This document shows positions 38,207 to 47,268 of a DNA stretch of 64,000 nucleotides, in pieces (within the stretch, counting starts at the first letter, position 1; each line of letters opens with the position of its first letter). A program made the position numbers and the translations under genes. The DNA lies in contig JAKSTU010000002.1 of assembly GCA_024402435.1 (NCBI GenBank), positions 23,990-87,989 on the forward strand. Direction: 5' to 3'. This stretch comes from Treponemataceae bacterium. Lineage in GTDB: Bacteria > Spirochaetota > Spirochaetia > Treponematales > Treponemataceae. The notes under the pieces are model-generated. The model saw nothing but the letters and a program-made list of their open reading frames with translations, made no database searches and had not been told where the DNA came from.

Positions 38207-39790
38207 ATGGAAGTTCGTGTTCGTTATGCTCCGTCTCCTACGGGAATGCAGCACATCGGCGGTGTACGTACCGCTTTGTTCAATTATCTTTACGCAAAAA
38301 GTCAGGGCGGAAAATTCATTCTGCGCCTTGAAGATACTGACCGCACCCGCTACGGCGAAGAATATGTGCAGAACCTTTATGACACACTGGCATGGCTCGG
38401 TGTGGAATGGGACGAAGGCGGTGTCAAAGGCGGTGAATACGGTCCTTATGTTCAGTCAGAACGCTTTGAACTGTACAAAAAATATGCAATGGAACTGGTA
38501 GAAAAAGGTCAGGCATATTACTGCTTCTGTGACGAGGAACGCCTTGAAAGAATCCGCATTCTGCAGACAAAGAACAAGATGGCTCCCGGTTATGACAGAA
38601 ACTGCCGTCACCTTACAGAAGAAGAAATCAAGGCAAATCTTGATGCCGGCAAACCTTATGTTATCCGCCTCAAAGTGCCTTTGGAAGGAGAAACACGATT
38701 CCACGACGCCATTCTCGGTGACATTGAATGGAAGAACGAAGACGTAAGCCCGGATCCCGTACTCCTCAAAAGTGACGGATTCCCTACATATCACCTGGCA
38801 AACATTGTTGATGACCATTTCATGAAGATTTCTCACGTAATGCGCGCTCAGGAATGGATTCCTTCAACTCCTATGCATGTAATCATGTACAAGGCTTTCG
38901 GTTGGGATCATCCTGAATTCTGCCACCTGCCCATGGTTATGGGTAAAGACGGTCAGAAACTTTCCAAACGCCACGGTGCAACAAGTGTGAATGAATTCCG
39001 TGCCCGCGGTTACTGTGCAAAAGCACTCATCAACTATGTGGCGATGCTGGGATGTTCATACGAAGACGGCCGTGACATTTACGATCTTAAGGATTTTGAA
39101 CGCCTTTTCAAACTGGAGCACCTGAACAAGGCTCCCGCAGTTTTTGATTACAAGAAACTTGAATGGTACAACGGTCAGTATATCCGTGCAATGACTGATC
39201 AGGAACTGTTTGACGCAGTTCTGCCTTTCATCACAGGAACCGGCGATGCTGCCATTCCGATCAATGCAAGCGAAGAATTCCCTGCACCTCATGTTGGTCC
39301 TGAGTATTCCGGAATTGCTTACGACGGTGACAAACTGGTAATTGCTCCTGAAGCATTGGCTGCCGGTGCAGAAGCTTTGGAAGACGCAGTTATCCGCGAA
39401 AAACTGATGGCCCTTATGCCGCTTATCAAAGAGCGTCTCCACTTCCTGACAGATGCTGCCGAAATGGTAGGATTCCTGTTCAAGAACGTGGCCGTACCGC
39501 CTGTTGAACAGATTGTTCCCAAAAAACTGGATGCTGCAAAGACAAAGGAAGTGCTTGAAAAATCACTGGAATTCATTGCGGCTCTTCCCGGACTTCCTGA
39601 TCACGAAGCACAGGAAGAATTGGCCCGCTCAATGGCAGAGTCAATGGGAATCAAACTTGGTGACTTTATGATGCCGATTCGCATGGCAGTTACAGGAAGC
39701 AAGGTTTCTCCGCCTCTCATGGGTTCAATCCTTGCTTTGGGCGTAGAAAAAGCCATTGCCCGCACAAAGGCTGCAATCGCTACATTCTGA
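38207..39790 (+). CDS. gltX: Glutamyl-tRNA synthetase
   Basis: 527 aa class I synthetase. The HIGH-type motif is in RYAPSPTGMQHIGGVRTALFNYL and the KMSKS-type motif reads KLSKRHG. LRLEDTDRTRY is the usual GluRS/GlnRS signature. A Cys-containing region resembling the zinc motif of bacterial GluRS occurs in YYCFCDEERL. Like many bacteria lacking GlnRS it may also charge tRNA-Gln, which cannot be judged from this window. Monocistronic, with its own promoter and a strong terminator directly downstream. Confidence 0.97.
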   Translation: MEVRVRYAPSPTGMQHIGGVRTALFNYLYAKSQGGKFILRLEDTDRTRYGEEYVQNLYDTLAWLGVEWDEGGVKGGEYGPYVQSERFELYKKYAMELVEKGQAYYCFCDEERLERIRILQTKNKMAPGYDRNCRHLTEEEIKANLDAGKPYVIRLKVPLEGETRFHDAILGDIEWKNEDVSPDPVLLKSDGFPTYHLANIVDDHFMKISHVMRAQEWIPSTPMHVIMYKAFGWDHPEFCHLPMVMGKDGQKLSKRHGATSVNEFRARGYCAKALINYVAMLGCSYEDGRDIYDLKDFERLFKLEHLNKAPAVFDYKKLEWYNGQYIRAMTDQELFDAVLPFITGTGDAAIPINASEEFPAPHVGPEYSGIAYDGDKLVIAPEALAAGAEALEDAVIREKLMALMPLIKERLHFLTDAAEMVGFLFKNVAVPPVEQIVPKKLDAAKTKEVLEKSLEFIAALPGLPDHEAQEELARSMAESMGIKLGDFMMPIRMAVTGSKVSPPLMGSILALGVEKAIARTKAAIATF

Positions 39791-39810
39791 TTCTGTATCA
39801 GCTGAAAAGC

Positions 39811-39848
39811 AAAAGCCTGCACTTTTTATGAAGCGCAGGCTTTTTTTT
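39811..39848 (+). terminator. Rho-independent terminator of gltX
   Basis: AGCCTGC pairs with GCAGGCT around a 14-nt loop, followed by eight T (39841-39848); preceded by A-rich sequence, so it may also serve the convergent gene. Confidence 0.92.
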
Positions 39849-39892
39849 GTCTTTTTGTCTTTGTCGTGGAATCTGAAGCTGTTTGACAGGTG

Positions 39893-40771
39893 TTACCGGC
39901 AGTCTACAGTAAAAGTAGCAGTTTTTTCGTTGCCCAAAAGGTCTGTCACTGTTATGGAAATCAGATTCTGTCCGCCGTTCAGAATGATTTCGCCTATGAA
40001 CTGACGGGTACTGTCGGGAAAAATGTCATGGATACAATAATTGCTTTTGCCGCTGAAAACCAGTTCCTGATTGTTCGGCTTCAGAATGTTGTAAAGAATT
40101 GTCTCCGCGGTACTTCCGTTTACGGAAACTGTGGTTTTGTAGGTCATTGTCCGGGTCTGCGGGGCAATGTAAAGCCGATAAATGTCAGCAGAAACACGGG
40201 CTCCGTTTTCCACAGGCTGGGCAATTCCGTTTCTGTTGTAAATTACAGGATTCTGAATGCTGATGGAGAAGGGCTCCAAAACTTCCGGCATAAGAATCAG
40301 AGGATTGATGGTAGTGTTGATTTTTGTATCACAGACAAGGAATTCAAGTCCTTTTCTGCTTCCGTTCCATCCGCTCTGACCGGAACGTCCCAGTTCTGCA
40401 CCTTGTGAAACACCTTTTGCGCTTTCGTCAATTGTTATCGAGTCAAGGTTGCCGTAAACCGTTATCATGCCGTTGTCATGTGACAGAATTACCGCATTTC
40501 CCAAAGTTGACGGGAACCAGCCTTCTTCATTGTTTGAGGCATCGAATTTCATTATGAGGGTTCCGCTTTCTGAAGCTGAAACAGTCTGGGGCTCTGAGAA
40601 CACGAGAGAAGTATTCAGTGTCTGGCCACGGTTTTCGCCGAAAAAATCGGAAAAAGCGTTTGTTTCCGGAATCTGCTGAGGCCACTCAAATGCAGAAGCT
40701 GTGTCAGGAGTTATGCAGAAGAAAGCGGAAACAGCAAAAAATGCGGTCAGAAGCAGAAGTGTTTTTTTCAT
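39893..40771 (-). CDS. Exported degenerate LytM/M23-like protein
   Basis: 292 aa with a signal peptide (residues 1-27). Residues 90-148 follow the LytM/M23 fold (GNAVILSHDNGMITVYGNL, then AKGVSQGAELGRSGQSGWNGSRKGLEFLV). The active-site pattern is broken: the family motif YxHL reads YGNL with Asn108, and the HLHFE motif reads GLEFLV, so zinc ligands are missing and peptidase activity is not expected. Such proteins (compare EnvC and NlpD) act as amidase activators or cell-wall scaffolds. The gene overlaps the preceding propeller-protein gene by 4 bp, so the two may work as a pair. Confidence 0.75.
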   Translation of the reverse strand: MKKTLLLLTAFFAVSAFFCITPDTASAFEWPQQIPETNAFSDFFGENRGQTLNTSLVFSEPQTVSASESGTLIMKFDASNNEEGWFPSTLGNAVILSHDNGMITVYGNLDSITIDESAKGVSQGAELGRSGQSGWNGSRKGLEFLVCDTKINTTINPLILMPEVLEPFSISIQNPVIYNRNGIAQPVENGARVSADIYRLYIAPQTRTMTYKTTVSVNGSTAETILYNILKPNNQELVFSGKSNYCIHDIFPDSTRQFIGEIILNGGQNLISITVTDLLGNEKTATFTVDCR

Positions 40772-41898
40772 TTTGTCAGCTCCAGTTTTGAAATCTGATT
40801 GTTGCGGCCTACATAAAGGTCATTGTCTTCCGTAAGAATGAATGCGTTGTCGGCTTCAAAGGAAAAACTGCCTGTCAAAGTGGATTCGCCTTCAAAAAAG
40901 TATACAAAATATCGGCCGTCTGTCTTTGTAAGGACTACATACATGTCAAGATCCGGGAATTCTTTGAGAGAATAAACCTTGCCTTTGAGCGGAACATGTT
41001 TGGAAGTCAGCGAACTGCAGTTTACGATTGCAAGTCCGTCAGATCTTCCGTAGAAAATCCGGTTTCCTTCTTTGTTGAACTGGACGAAAGTCTGTTCTCT
41101 CATTTCATTTTCCAGATATTCATGAAAAACGACTTTTACCTGATTCTGCGCGTATCTGTAAAGAACAAAACGCTGCCGGTCAATTCCTGATACACAGCCC
41201 AAAAGTTCGCCGCTGTCAGACAAATCAGCACCCAGAATCACACGGTAATTGCTGCCTTCAGGGGAAACTTCGAAAAGCGGTTTGCCCGATTTGTCAAGGC
41301 ATACGATTTTTCCGTCGGCAAAACCTGCAGCAGTTCCGTTTTTGCTGGCAGAAAAAGCTGTTACAGGTGAATTGCTCTGATAAATCCAGTCTGTGCGTCC
41401 CAAAAGGTCCATGGCTGCAAATCCGGTTCCTCCGGGCAGAAACACAAAATTTCCGTCTTCCGTAAAAAACGGGAATCCCGGGCTTTCAATAACGCCGGCA
41501 ATTGATCCGTCGGTTTTGAAGAATGCAATATCATCCGCATTGTCCGTATATGTTGCAGAATATTCTGAACTGATTGTTGCGTTTTCAGTGTAGTAGGTCA
41601 CGCGCTGTATGGTTCCGTCTTCTGTAAAATAACCGAGTCTGTCTTTCAGCATGAACCGGATCAGTTTGTGGCTTTCGTTTTCCGCTTCTGAATCTGAATC
41701 CGCAGCAGAAACTGTAGAAGAACCGGTGTTGCTGTAAAAAGCGGCGTACTGTTCGTCAACCGGATCCGGCACGGTAATCGTCCAGACCGTTGAAATTTTA
41801 AGTTTGTCGTTCAGGGGACGGGCTGCAAAAAAAGTATATATAATGGTAAAAATCAGACAAATAATTACGATAAACAACGTTTTTTTAGGGGATTTCAT
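40768..41898 (-). CDS. Membrane-anchored beta-propeller-like protein of unknown function
   Basis: 376 aa from ATG 41898. An N-terminal membrane anchor (TLFIVIICLIFTIIYTFFAA) is followed by repeated beta-sheet units resembling a WD/PQQ propeller (DIAFFKTDGSIAGVIESPGFPFFTEDGNFVFLPGG; PVTAFSASKNGTAAGFADGKIVCLDKSGKPLFEV). ATG 41898 is preferred over an in-frame TTG at 41907 because the promoter at 41907-41935 would start transcription 1-2 bases before it. The gene is coupled by a 4-bp overlap to the degenerate LytM gene, which suggests a shared envelope role. I do not recognise the specific family. Confidence 0.75.
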   Translation of the reverse strand: MKSPKKTLFIVIICLIFTIIYTFFAARPLNDKLKISTVWTITVPDPVDEQYAAFYSNTGSSTVSAADSDSEAENESHKLIRFMLKDRLGYFTEDGTIQRVTYYTENATISSEYSATYTDNADDIAFFKTDGSIAGVIESPGFPFFTEDGNFVFLPGGTGFAAMDLLGRTDWIYQSNSPVTAFSASKNGTAAGFADGKIVCLDKSGKPLFEVSPEGSNYRVILGADLSDSGELLGCVSGIDRQRFVLYRYAQNQVKVVFHEYLENEMREQTFVQFNKEGNRIFYGRSDGLAIVNCSSLTSKHVPLKGKVYSLKEFPDLDMYVVLTKTDGRYFVYFFEGESTLTGSFSFEADNAFILTEDNDLYVGRNNQISKLELTK

Positions 41899-41906
41899 AA
41901 GGAACA

Positions 41907-41935
41907 ATGATATAATACACCTATTATCTCGTCAA
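41907..41935 (-). promoter_or_regulatory. Promoter of the propeller/LytM-like gene pair
   Basis: Minus strand TTGACG (41935-41930), 17 bp, TATCAT (41912-41907). The start codon at 41898 comes 9 bp after the -10 box with no ribosome-binding site. Confidence 0.6.
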
Positions 41936-41960
41936 TCATCGCACTTGAATCGGAGGTTCT

Positions 41961-42368
41961 ATGGCTGAAATTGATTTACACATGCTTTTTGACCGTGCTG
42001 CAGAAGCTGCAGAAAAAGCTTACGCACCTTATTCACAGTTTCCGGTGGGAGCAGCAATTCTTCTTCCTGACGGAAAAATTCAGACAGGTTTCAACATTGA
42101 AAACCGTTCCTTCGGCGCGACAAACTGTGCGGAACGTACTGCCTGGTTCAGTGCAATGGCCGCAGGATACAGAACATTCCTTGCAATTGCAATTGTGGCG
42201 CCCAAAGCAGATTATCCTGTTCCTCCATGCGGAATATGCCGGCAGGTTCTTTCAGAGTTTGCAGGTCCTGACACACCGGTTGTCTTCGGAAACTCCTGGG
42301 ACAGCAAAGTCATAACGGATTTGGCTGGCGTTTATCCTTATGACTCTCTTCATGAATTGGCAAAATAA
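41961..42368 (+). CDS. cdd: Cytidine deaminase
   Basis: 135 aa homotetrameric-type cytidine deaminase converting cytidine and deoxycytidine to uridine forms. The zinc site is visible: Cys56 and catalytic Glu58 in TNCAERTAWF, and Cys90 and Cys93 in PPCGICRQVL. The N terminus includes YAPYSQFPVGAA, typical of the family. CGGAGG precedes ATG 41961. It belongs to pyrimidine salvage together with the uracil phosphoribosyltransferase-like and purine phosphorylase genes in this window. Confidence 0.97.
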   Translation: MAEIDLHMLFDRAAEAAEKAYAPYSQFPVGAAILLPDGKIQTGFNIENRSFGATNCAERTAWFSAMAAGYRTFLAIAIVAPKADYPVPPCGICRQVLSEFAGPDTPVVFGNSWDSKVITDLAGVYPYDSLHELAK

Positions 42369-42484
42369 GCCGGATTCTTTGCAAATCAGTTCAGAAGAGT
42401 GCAAGACTTGACAAAAAAACGCAAACATTGCAAGATATTTCAACAGAATCATAGTTAGAATAGAAGAAAAATCAGGAGAAGTTG

Positions 42485-43135
42485 ATGGAAGACGATATCC
42501 TTACTATAGAAGAAGTTGCTAAATATCTGCGTGTTTCAGAGCGCACTGTATATGACTGGGCCCAGAAAGGAGAAATCCCTTCAGGAAAAATCGGCACAGT
42601 ATGGCGGTTCAAAAAGACAGAAATTGAAAAATGGGTCAATGAGCGCCTTTCTTCCGGTATGAAGCCAGCAGTTTCCACAAATCAGATTCAGGTTAAGAAC
42701 GTACTTTCTCCTGACCGCATCATTTTCCTGAATCACAGCACAAAACATGACGCACTTGTTGAGTTGGCCGAAAATCTGGCAACAGCTCCTCAGGTAAAAT
42801 CATCCAGTGAACTTACTGTGGAAATTCTCAAACGTGAAGAACTGATGTCTACAGCTATCGGACGGGGAATTGCAATTCCACATGTACGCCTTTCTTCTGT
42901 AACTGATCTTGTAATGTCAGTTGGCATCAGCAAATGTGACATCATTGATTTCCAGACAATTGACGATGCACCTGTACGCCTTCTGATCATGATTGCAGCA
43001 GCATATAATCAGCATGCATATTATCTGCAGACACTGTCATTCTTCAGTTCAAAAATCAAGAACAAGGAATTGCGCGAAGCACTTCTGAATGTAACAGATC
43101 CTATGGAAGCATATAATCTGCTGACAAAGGACTGA
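42485..43135 (+). CDS. Helix-turn-helix / PTS EIIA (PtsN-like) fusion regulator
   Basis: 216 aa from ATG 42485, with AGGAG six bases upstream. Residues 6-52 form an excisionase/MerR-like winged helix (TIEEVAKYLRVSERTVYDWAQKGEIPSGKIG). Residues 72-214 are a fructose/nitrogen-type EIIA domain with the phosphorylated histidine at His133 in GIAIPHVR. EIIA-Ntr normally regulates metabolism by phosphorylation-dependent protein contacts; fused to a DNA-binding domain it may be a transcription factor read out by the PTS. Fusions of this kind are known in spirochaetes. No PTS permease is nearby. Confidence 0.88.
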   Translation: MEDDILTIEEVAKYLRVSERTVYDWAQKGEIPSGKIGTVWRFKKTEIEKWVNERLSSGMKPAVSTNQIQVKNVLSPDRIIFLNHSTKHDALVELAENLATAPQVKSSSELTVEILKREELMSTAIGRGIAIPHVRLSSVTDLVMSVGISKCDIIDFQTIDDAPVRLLIMIAAAYNQHAYYLQTLSFFSSKIKNKELREALLNVTDPMEAYNLLTKD

Positions 43136-43157
43136 TTCAGTCTGTCGCGGAATCTTA

Positions 43158-44306
43158 TCAGAAAAAGGACACCGGTATCCATTTTGCCGGGTCTGCCATA
43201 TCTGCAGCAACAAGGCCCAGGTCAACCTGGGCTGTTGTTTCTCCGAGCACATAGGTTGTGTCAAAACTTTTCAGTTTGGCGCCGGAATAGCCTTCCAGTG
43301 CAACCCCGAAAAGAGCATGTGAATATTCTGAAGAAACGAAAATCGCTGTGTCCATGTTCATGTGGTACAAAAGAACCGCAAGCAGCATTGAACGGCTGTC
43401 ACAGTCTGAACCTTCACCGCAGATGACTTTTGTAACCGGCGCAAAATCCGTACCCTTGTGGTCACGGGCGTAGTCAAATCCCTGAACCCAGCTGAGAAGC
43501 GTCTGTGCATATTCCGCATCGGTGCTGCATTTTGAACGGAGCTTGTTCTGTATTGCAAAAGCTGCCTGACTCAGTCTGCCGCATTCATTCCTGAAAATCT
43601 GGCGGTAATAGCGCTGCCAGGCTTCTTTCCATTTTTTTGAATTCTGGTACATGCAAAGAACTGAATATTCCCGTTCTATGACGAATTCGTCCGCTTCCTG
43701 GTCCAAGGGATCAAGTGTAAAAGAGATTTTTTTGCCGTCAATTGTGATTTTGTGGCTTACTCTGTCTTTCTGTTCACTTTTGGGAAAAGCAAAGGCTGTA
43801 ATCGGGCCTGCATCGGTATAGCATCCCCAGTCAATTATAAGGCTGTCAAGGCAGGAAAAGAGAAAATCACTTACCTGCTGATTCTGTGCATAGGCTTTGG
43901 GAGTGTAGGCCAGCATCACGATGATTCCCTTTTTGTCAGGAAGATTTGCCACAACTCCCCAACCTTCCTGGGCGCCGTTCAGATTCATGGAAAACTGCAG
44001 GATTTTTGCATCACTGTTGCGCCACTGGCAGTCGCTGCTTTCGTATTTTGCACCCAGCTGTTTCATCACGTTTGAAGCTGCGGTTTTTGTGTCCTTGTAG
44101 CGGCTGAGAGAATAAGCCCTCAAAACGATGCTTACGGGAATGTCCGGGTGCTCAAAAAGAAAACTGTCGTTGCCGGATTTCTGTTTCAGTTCAAAACCTT
44201 CCGGCAGATCAACGGCAAAGTCCCATGAAGGGTTTACAAGTACGTCGCAGAAAGCAAAGGATAAAATCAGCATATAAAAAATGACTGCAAAAAATCTTCT
44301 TTTCAT
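43158..44306 (-). CDS. Exported transglutaminase-like superfamily protein
   Basis: 382 aa with a signal peptide (RRFFAVIFYMLILSFAFC). The C-terminal part shows the papain-like transglutaminase core: catalytic Cys302 in GEGSDCDSRSMLLAVLLYH, His330 in SSEYSHALFGV and an Asp near 349 (SFDTTYVLG). The N-terminal 170 residues are beta-rich with no recognised family. Bacterial members act as proteases or cross-linking enzymes in the envelope; the substrate is unknown. GAGG lies before ATG 44306. The gene stands alone, divergent from the pseudouridine synthase. Confidence 0.78.
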   Translation of the reverse strand: MKRRFFAVIFYMLILSFAFCDVLVNPSWDFAVDLPEGFELKQKSGNDSFLFEHPDIPVSIVLRAYSLSRYKDTKTAASNVMKQLGAKYESSDCQWRNSDAKILQFSMNLNGAQEGWGVVANLPDKKGIIVMLAYTPKAYAQNQQVSDFLFSCLDSLIIDWGCYTDAGPITAFAFPKSEQKDRVSHKITIDGKKISFTLDPLDQEADEFVIEREYSVLCMYQNSKKWKEAWQRYYRQIFRNECGRLSQAAFAIQNKLRSKCSTDAEYAQTLLSWVQGFDYARDHKGTDFAPVTKVICGEGSDCDSRSMLLAVLLYHMNMDTAIFVSSEYSHALFGVALEGYSGAKLKSFDTTYVLGETTAQVDLGLVAADMADPAKWIPVSFF

Positions 44307-44334
44307 AAAAGCCTCGCAAAGGGAATTGTAAAAA

Positions 44335-44363
44335 TTGAAAAAGTCCCCGATTCTTTATATAAT
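44335..44363 (+). promoter_or_regulatory. Promoter with start codon at +1 (pseudouridine synthase gene)
   Basis: TTGAAA (44335-44340), exactly 17 bp, consensus TATAAT (44358-44363), then six bases and the GTG start. This is the clearest leaderless arrangement in the window. Confidence 0.75.
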
Positions 44364-44369
44364 TTTCGG

Positions 44370-45062
44370 GTGAAAACTTTGGAAATTCTATACGAAAACG
44401 ACGAAATCTGCGTGATAAGCAAACCTTGCGGACTGGCTGTCCAAGGCGGTGCCGGAATCAGTGAGTCTGTGGACAGAATTCTGCCGGAACAGACAAAGCA
44501 GAATATTCATCTTGTTCATCGTCTTGATAAAGAAACTGCCGGCGTTCTGGTTACAGCAAAATCTGCTGCCGCTGCTTCAAAATGGATTTCACTGCTTCAA
44601 AGCGGTCAGGTAAAAAAGGAATACGCAGCTTTGTCTTTCGGCCGGACAGAACCTTTGTCAGGAAAGATTGATTCCCCTGTGGTCCACAAAGGCAAATCTC
44701 AGTCAGCACTGACTTTTTACCGCACAAGTTCAGTTTTCACAGTGCTCCCTGAATCTGAAGAAAATTCTCCCGGCGGGTGTTTTTCTTTGTTTTACGTTAC
44801 TTTGGGAACCGGCCGGATGCATCAGATACGAATGCACCTTGCTCAGAAAGGTGTGCCGATCATTGCGGATGACAAATACGGAAACTTTAAAATGAACAAA
44901 GAAGCCCAGAAAAAGCTTCATATCAAGAAACTGCAGCTGGCAGCGGTGCGTCTTACCGTCCCTGTGGAAGGCAAAAACCGCACCTTTGAAATTGAACTTC
45001 CGCCCCACATGCAGAATGCACTGGACGAAATACAGAAAATATCAGAAGTTCAGTCTTTCTGA
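44370..45062 (+). CDS. RluA-family pseudouridine synthase
   Basis: 230 aa. The catalytic motif HRLDKETAG contains the nucleophilic Asp, and the RNA-binding/active-site pattern LGTGRMHQIRMHLAQKGVPIIADDKYG is typical of RluA/RluC/RluD-type enzymes. No S4 domain precedes the catalytic domain, so it is the short type. It isomerises specific uridines in rRNA or tRNA; the target site cannot be told. The start is GTG 44370 directly downstream of a consensus promoter and without a Shine-Dalgarno sequence; TTG 44379 is an alternative. Confidence 0.9.
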   Translation: MKTLEILYENDEICVISKPCGLAVQGGAGISESVDRILPEQTKQNIHLVHRLDKETAGVLVTAKSAAAASKWISLLQSGQVKKEYAALSFGRTEPLSGKIDSPVVHKGKSQSALTFYRTSSVFTVLPESEENSPGGCFSLFYVTLGTGRMHQIRMHLAQKGVPIIADDKYGNFKMNKEAQKKLHIKKLQLAAVRLTVPVEGKNRTFEIELPPHMQNALDEIQKISEVQSF

Positions 45063-45068
45063 TCCGGA

Positions 45069-45782
45069 TTATTCCCAATAAGCGTAGGAATCGGTTTCCA
45101 GAAGAGCCTCAAGTTCCGCAATTCTTCCGAGAATGATTTCGTCAGTATCGTAATAAAGAGAAGCCAGATAATAGAACTGCAACGCTTCGTTGTACTGTTC
45201 CAGTTTGTAATAAGCGGAAGCCAGATAATAACAGGCGTCATAAACGAACAGCGAATCTCCGTATTTTTCAATGGCTACATAGTAGTAGGGAAGACAGGCT
45301 TCGTACATTCCTGCAAGGTAATAGAGCCCGCCGATTCCGTAATAAGGTTCCGGATCTTCAGGATCCAGATTCATGGCGTTAAGGTATGCAATACGGGAAT
45401 CTTCGTAGCGTCCGAGAAGCCGGTATGCAATTCCCATGTTGATGTAGGCCACGGAATTTTCCGGATTGACTGAAAGGGATTTTTCATAAAGTCCGATTGC
45501 TTCTTCGTAACGGCCCAGGCGTCTGTAGACAAGTCCCAGATGATCCATTGCATCTGAAAATTCAGGATCCAGCTGGATTGCGCGGAGCAGAAGGGTTTCT
45601 GCGTCTTCAAGCAGATTGTTTTGGAGACATTCAGTGCCTTTGTTGTAGCAGTATACGGCTTCAGCAGAGTCTGTGGGACTGACCATGGGTCTGTCTTCCA
45701 CAGTGACAAAATCCTGCATTTCCACTGCAAACGCAGCAGCAAAAATCAGAAGAAAAACAACAGTTGAAACGATTTTTTTCAT
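45069..45782 (-). CDS. Exported TPR-repeat protein
   Basis: 237 aa from ATG 45782, preceded by AGGTTTTC. A signal peptide (KKIVSTVVFLLIFAAAFA) is followed by five to six regular 34-residue TPR units, for example AVYCYNKGTECLQNNLLEDAETLLLRAIQLDPEFSDA and AMDHLGLVYRRLGRYEEAIGLYEKSLSVNP. It is probably a periplasmic adaptor. The next gene upstream, also exported, lies 36 bp away, so the two are probably one operon. The function is not further defined. Confidence 0.85.
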   Translation of the reverse strand: MKKIVSTVVFLLIFAAAFAVEMQDFVTVEDRPMVSPTDSAEAVYCYNKGTECLQNNLLEDAETLLLRAIQLDPEFSDAMDHLGLVYRRLGRYEEAIGLYEKSLSVNPENSVAYINMGIAYRLLGRYEDSRIAYLNAMNLDPEDPEPYYGIGGLYYLAGMYEACLPYYYVAIEKYGDSLFVYDACYYLASAYYKLEQYNEALQFYYLASLYYDTDEIILGRIAELEALLETDSYAYWE

Positions 45783-45817
45783 GAAAACCTCTGTCAGTAA
45801 TGTCGTGATCAAAAAAA

Positions 45818-46354
45818 TCACATGTCGTCATAAATCTGCTGGAGTTCGGCAGCCTGGTATTCGTCAACAAAATCCGCAAGATGCCGCCAGTCCATGAAAA
45901 CAAGCAGAGTCTCGTCATCTTCCTGTGGAAGCAGCAGAAGAATCGTGCTGTTTTCTTCGTCTGTGTAGGCCCACTCTGCACCCAAAACGCCCGGATCTGT
46001 TTCTGACAGAGCGTATCGTGTTTCTATTGCGGTGCGGAGTTTTTCAATCTGGCTTTCAGCAGGTGAAGAAAGAAGAAGCGCTTCTGCAAAACATTCCCTG
46101 TTCCGGAAAATGAATCCTGCTTCTTCTGCGGCAATAGTGGCGTAAGTTCCGCCGTCTTTTTCAAAGACAAAGTAATCAAGAATTTCTCCGTCTTCTGAGT
46201 TTTCCGTGCATTCCCAACCGCGGCTGAACATTTCTGATGCAACCCATGCAGGAGACCAGCCCAGTTCAATTCCCCAAAAACCGGGGAAAACTTCTTTTGC
46301 AAAACAGAAAGCGGAAACAGCAAAAACCATTAAAAAGCAGATGACCTTTTTCAA
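45818..46354 (-). CDS. Small exported protein of unknown function
   Basis: 178 aa. The start is a TTG at 46354 with AAGGAG six bases upstream. A signal peptide (KKVICFLMVFAVSAFCFA) precedes an acidic mature domain beginning KEVFPGFWGIELGWSPAWVASEMFSRGWECTEN. The pattern of an aromatic FWGIxLGxS segment followed by a helix resembles small periplasmic proteins found in many treponemes, but I cannot name a family. It precedes the exported TPR gene and may share its transcript. Confidence 0.7.
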   Translation of the reverse strand: MKKVICFLMVFAVSAFCFAKEVFPGFWGIELGWSPAWVASEMFSRGWECTENSEDGEILDYFVFEKDGGTYATIAAEEAGFIFRNRECFAEALLLSSPAESQIEKLRTAIETRYALSETDPGVLGAEWAYTDEENSTILLLLPQEDDETLLVFMDWRHLADFVDEYQAAELQQIYDDM

Positions 46355-46628
46355 ACGATACTCCTTGATTCGCGGAAAGAAATCCTGTCGAAATACTGGA
46401 AAACAGTATAGCGCATTCCGGTGATTTATCCAACTGTGCAGAACTGCAAGTCAAAATCAGAAGTTTTTTCCCCGCCATTCAAAGTCGGCAGTTCTTTGCA
46501 TTCGGAAGTGCCGCACATGTTTTAGAGATGCCCTTTATCAATAATGGCGAATCAATTTATACTCATGACTGTGACAGAAATCTGACAGAATGAACTTCAG
46601 ATTTTCTGACTGTATCGGAGAGACGATA

Positions 46629-47153
46629 ATGATTATTTCATGGATCATCAAAAAAAATCTTGTGCCCGTTGTTCTGGTGGTTGTGATGGCGTTAAGCATT
46701 GCCGGAGCAGTTGTTTACAGACACTGGCTTTTCATGTTCATTGCGGCAGAACTGATTGTTTTCCATCTGACTCCGCCTTTTGCCGTTCTGCTGAGCGTTG
46801 TTGCCTATAAGAACAAACTCGGTTTCTGGTTCAATCAGTCTGAGAGGGAAAAATCTTTTTACAAAAAAATCCGGGTAAAACAATGGAAAGACAAATTCCC
46901 AACTTATGACGCAAAAATGTTTGCCGTGAATTCCGCATCGAAAGAAAAACTGATCAAACTGATGATCCAGTCTGAAAATGTTCATCTGCTTTTGTTTTTT
47001 CTCAGTTTTGTTCCTGTTGTGCTTGGAAACCGGTTCGGACATCGGGGTGCAATGATTCTGCTTTCTTTTATTATTGCGGCCTGTCATGTGCCTTTTGTGA
47101 TCATACAGCGGTTCAACATTCCGAGAGTTGTCGCCCTTAAAACCAACGGATAG
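46629..47153 (+). CDS. Small membrane protein, acyltransferase-like (tentative)
   Basis: 174 aa from ATG 46629, with GGAG eight bases upstream; the frame extends 39 bp further but without a site. Four hydrophobic segments are visible. The cytoplasmic loop reads FYKKIRVKQWKDKFPTYD, a pattern reminiscent of the small membrane family annotated as glycosyl-4,4'-diaponeurosporenoate acyltransferase-like (CrtO type). That assignment is weak, and a treponeme making staphyloxanthin-like pigment is not implied. It is monocistronic between an exported protein gene and tRNA-Lys. Confidence 0.6.
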   Translation: MIISWIIKKNLVPVVLVVVMALSIAGAVVYRHWLFMFIAAELIVFHLTPPFAVLLSVVAYKNKLGFWFNQSEREKSFYKKIRVKQWKDKFPTYDAKMFAVNSASKEKLIKLMIQSENVHLLLFFLSFVPVVLGNRFGHRGAMILLSFIIAACHVPFVIIQRFNIPRVVALKTNG

Positions 47154-47268
47154 CACCTGAATAGAATTATAAAAGTGCCACCAGTCAGTGCGCGACTGCA
47201 AAAACCGCCAGCCGGCGTCGCTACATTTGCAATGATTTGTCCGCTTTTTGCAGCTGATCTGTCAGGGC

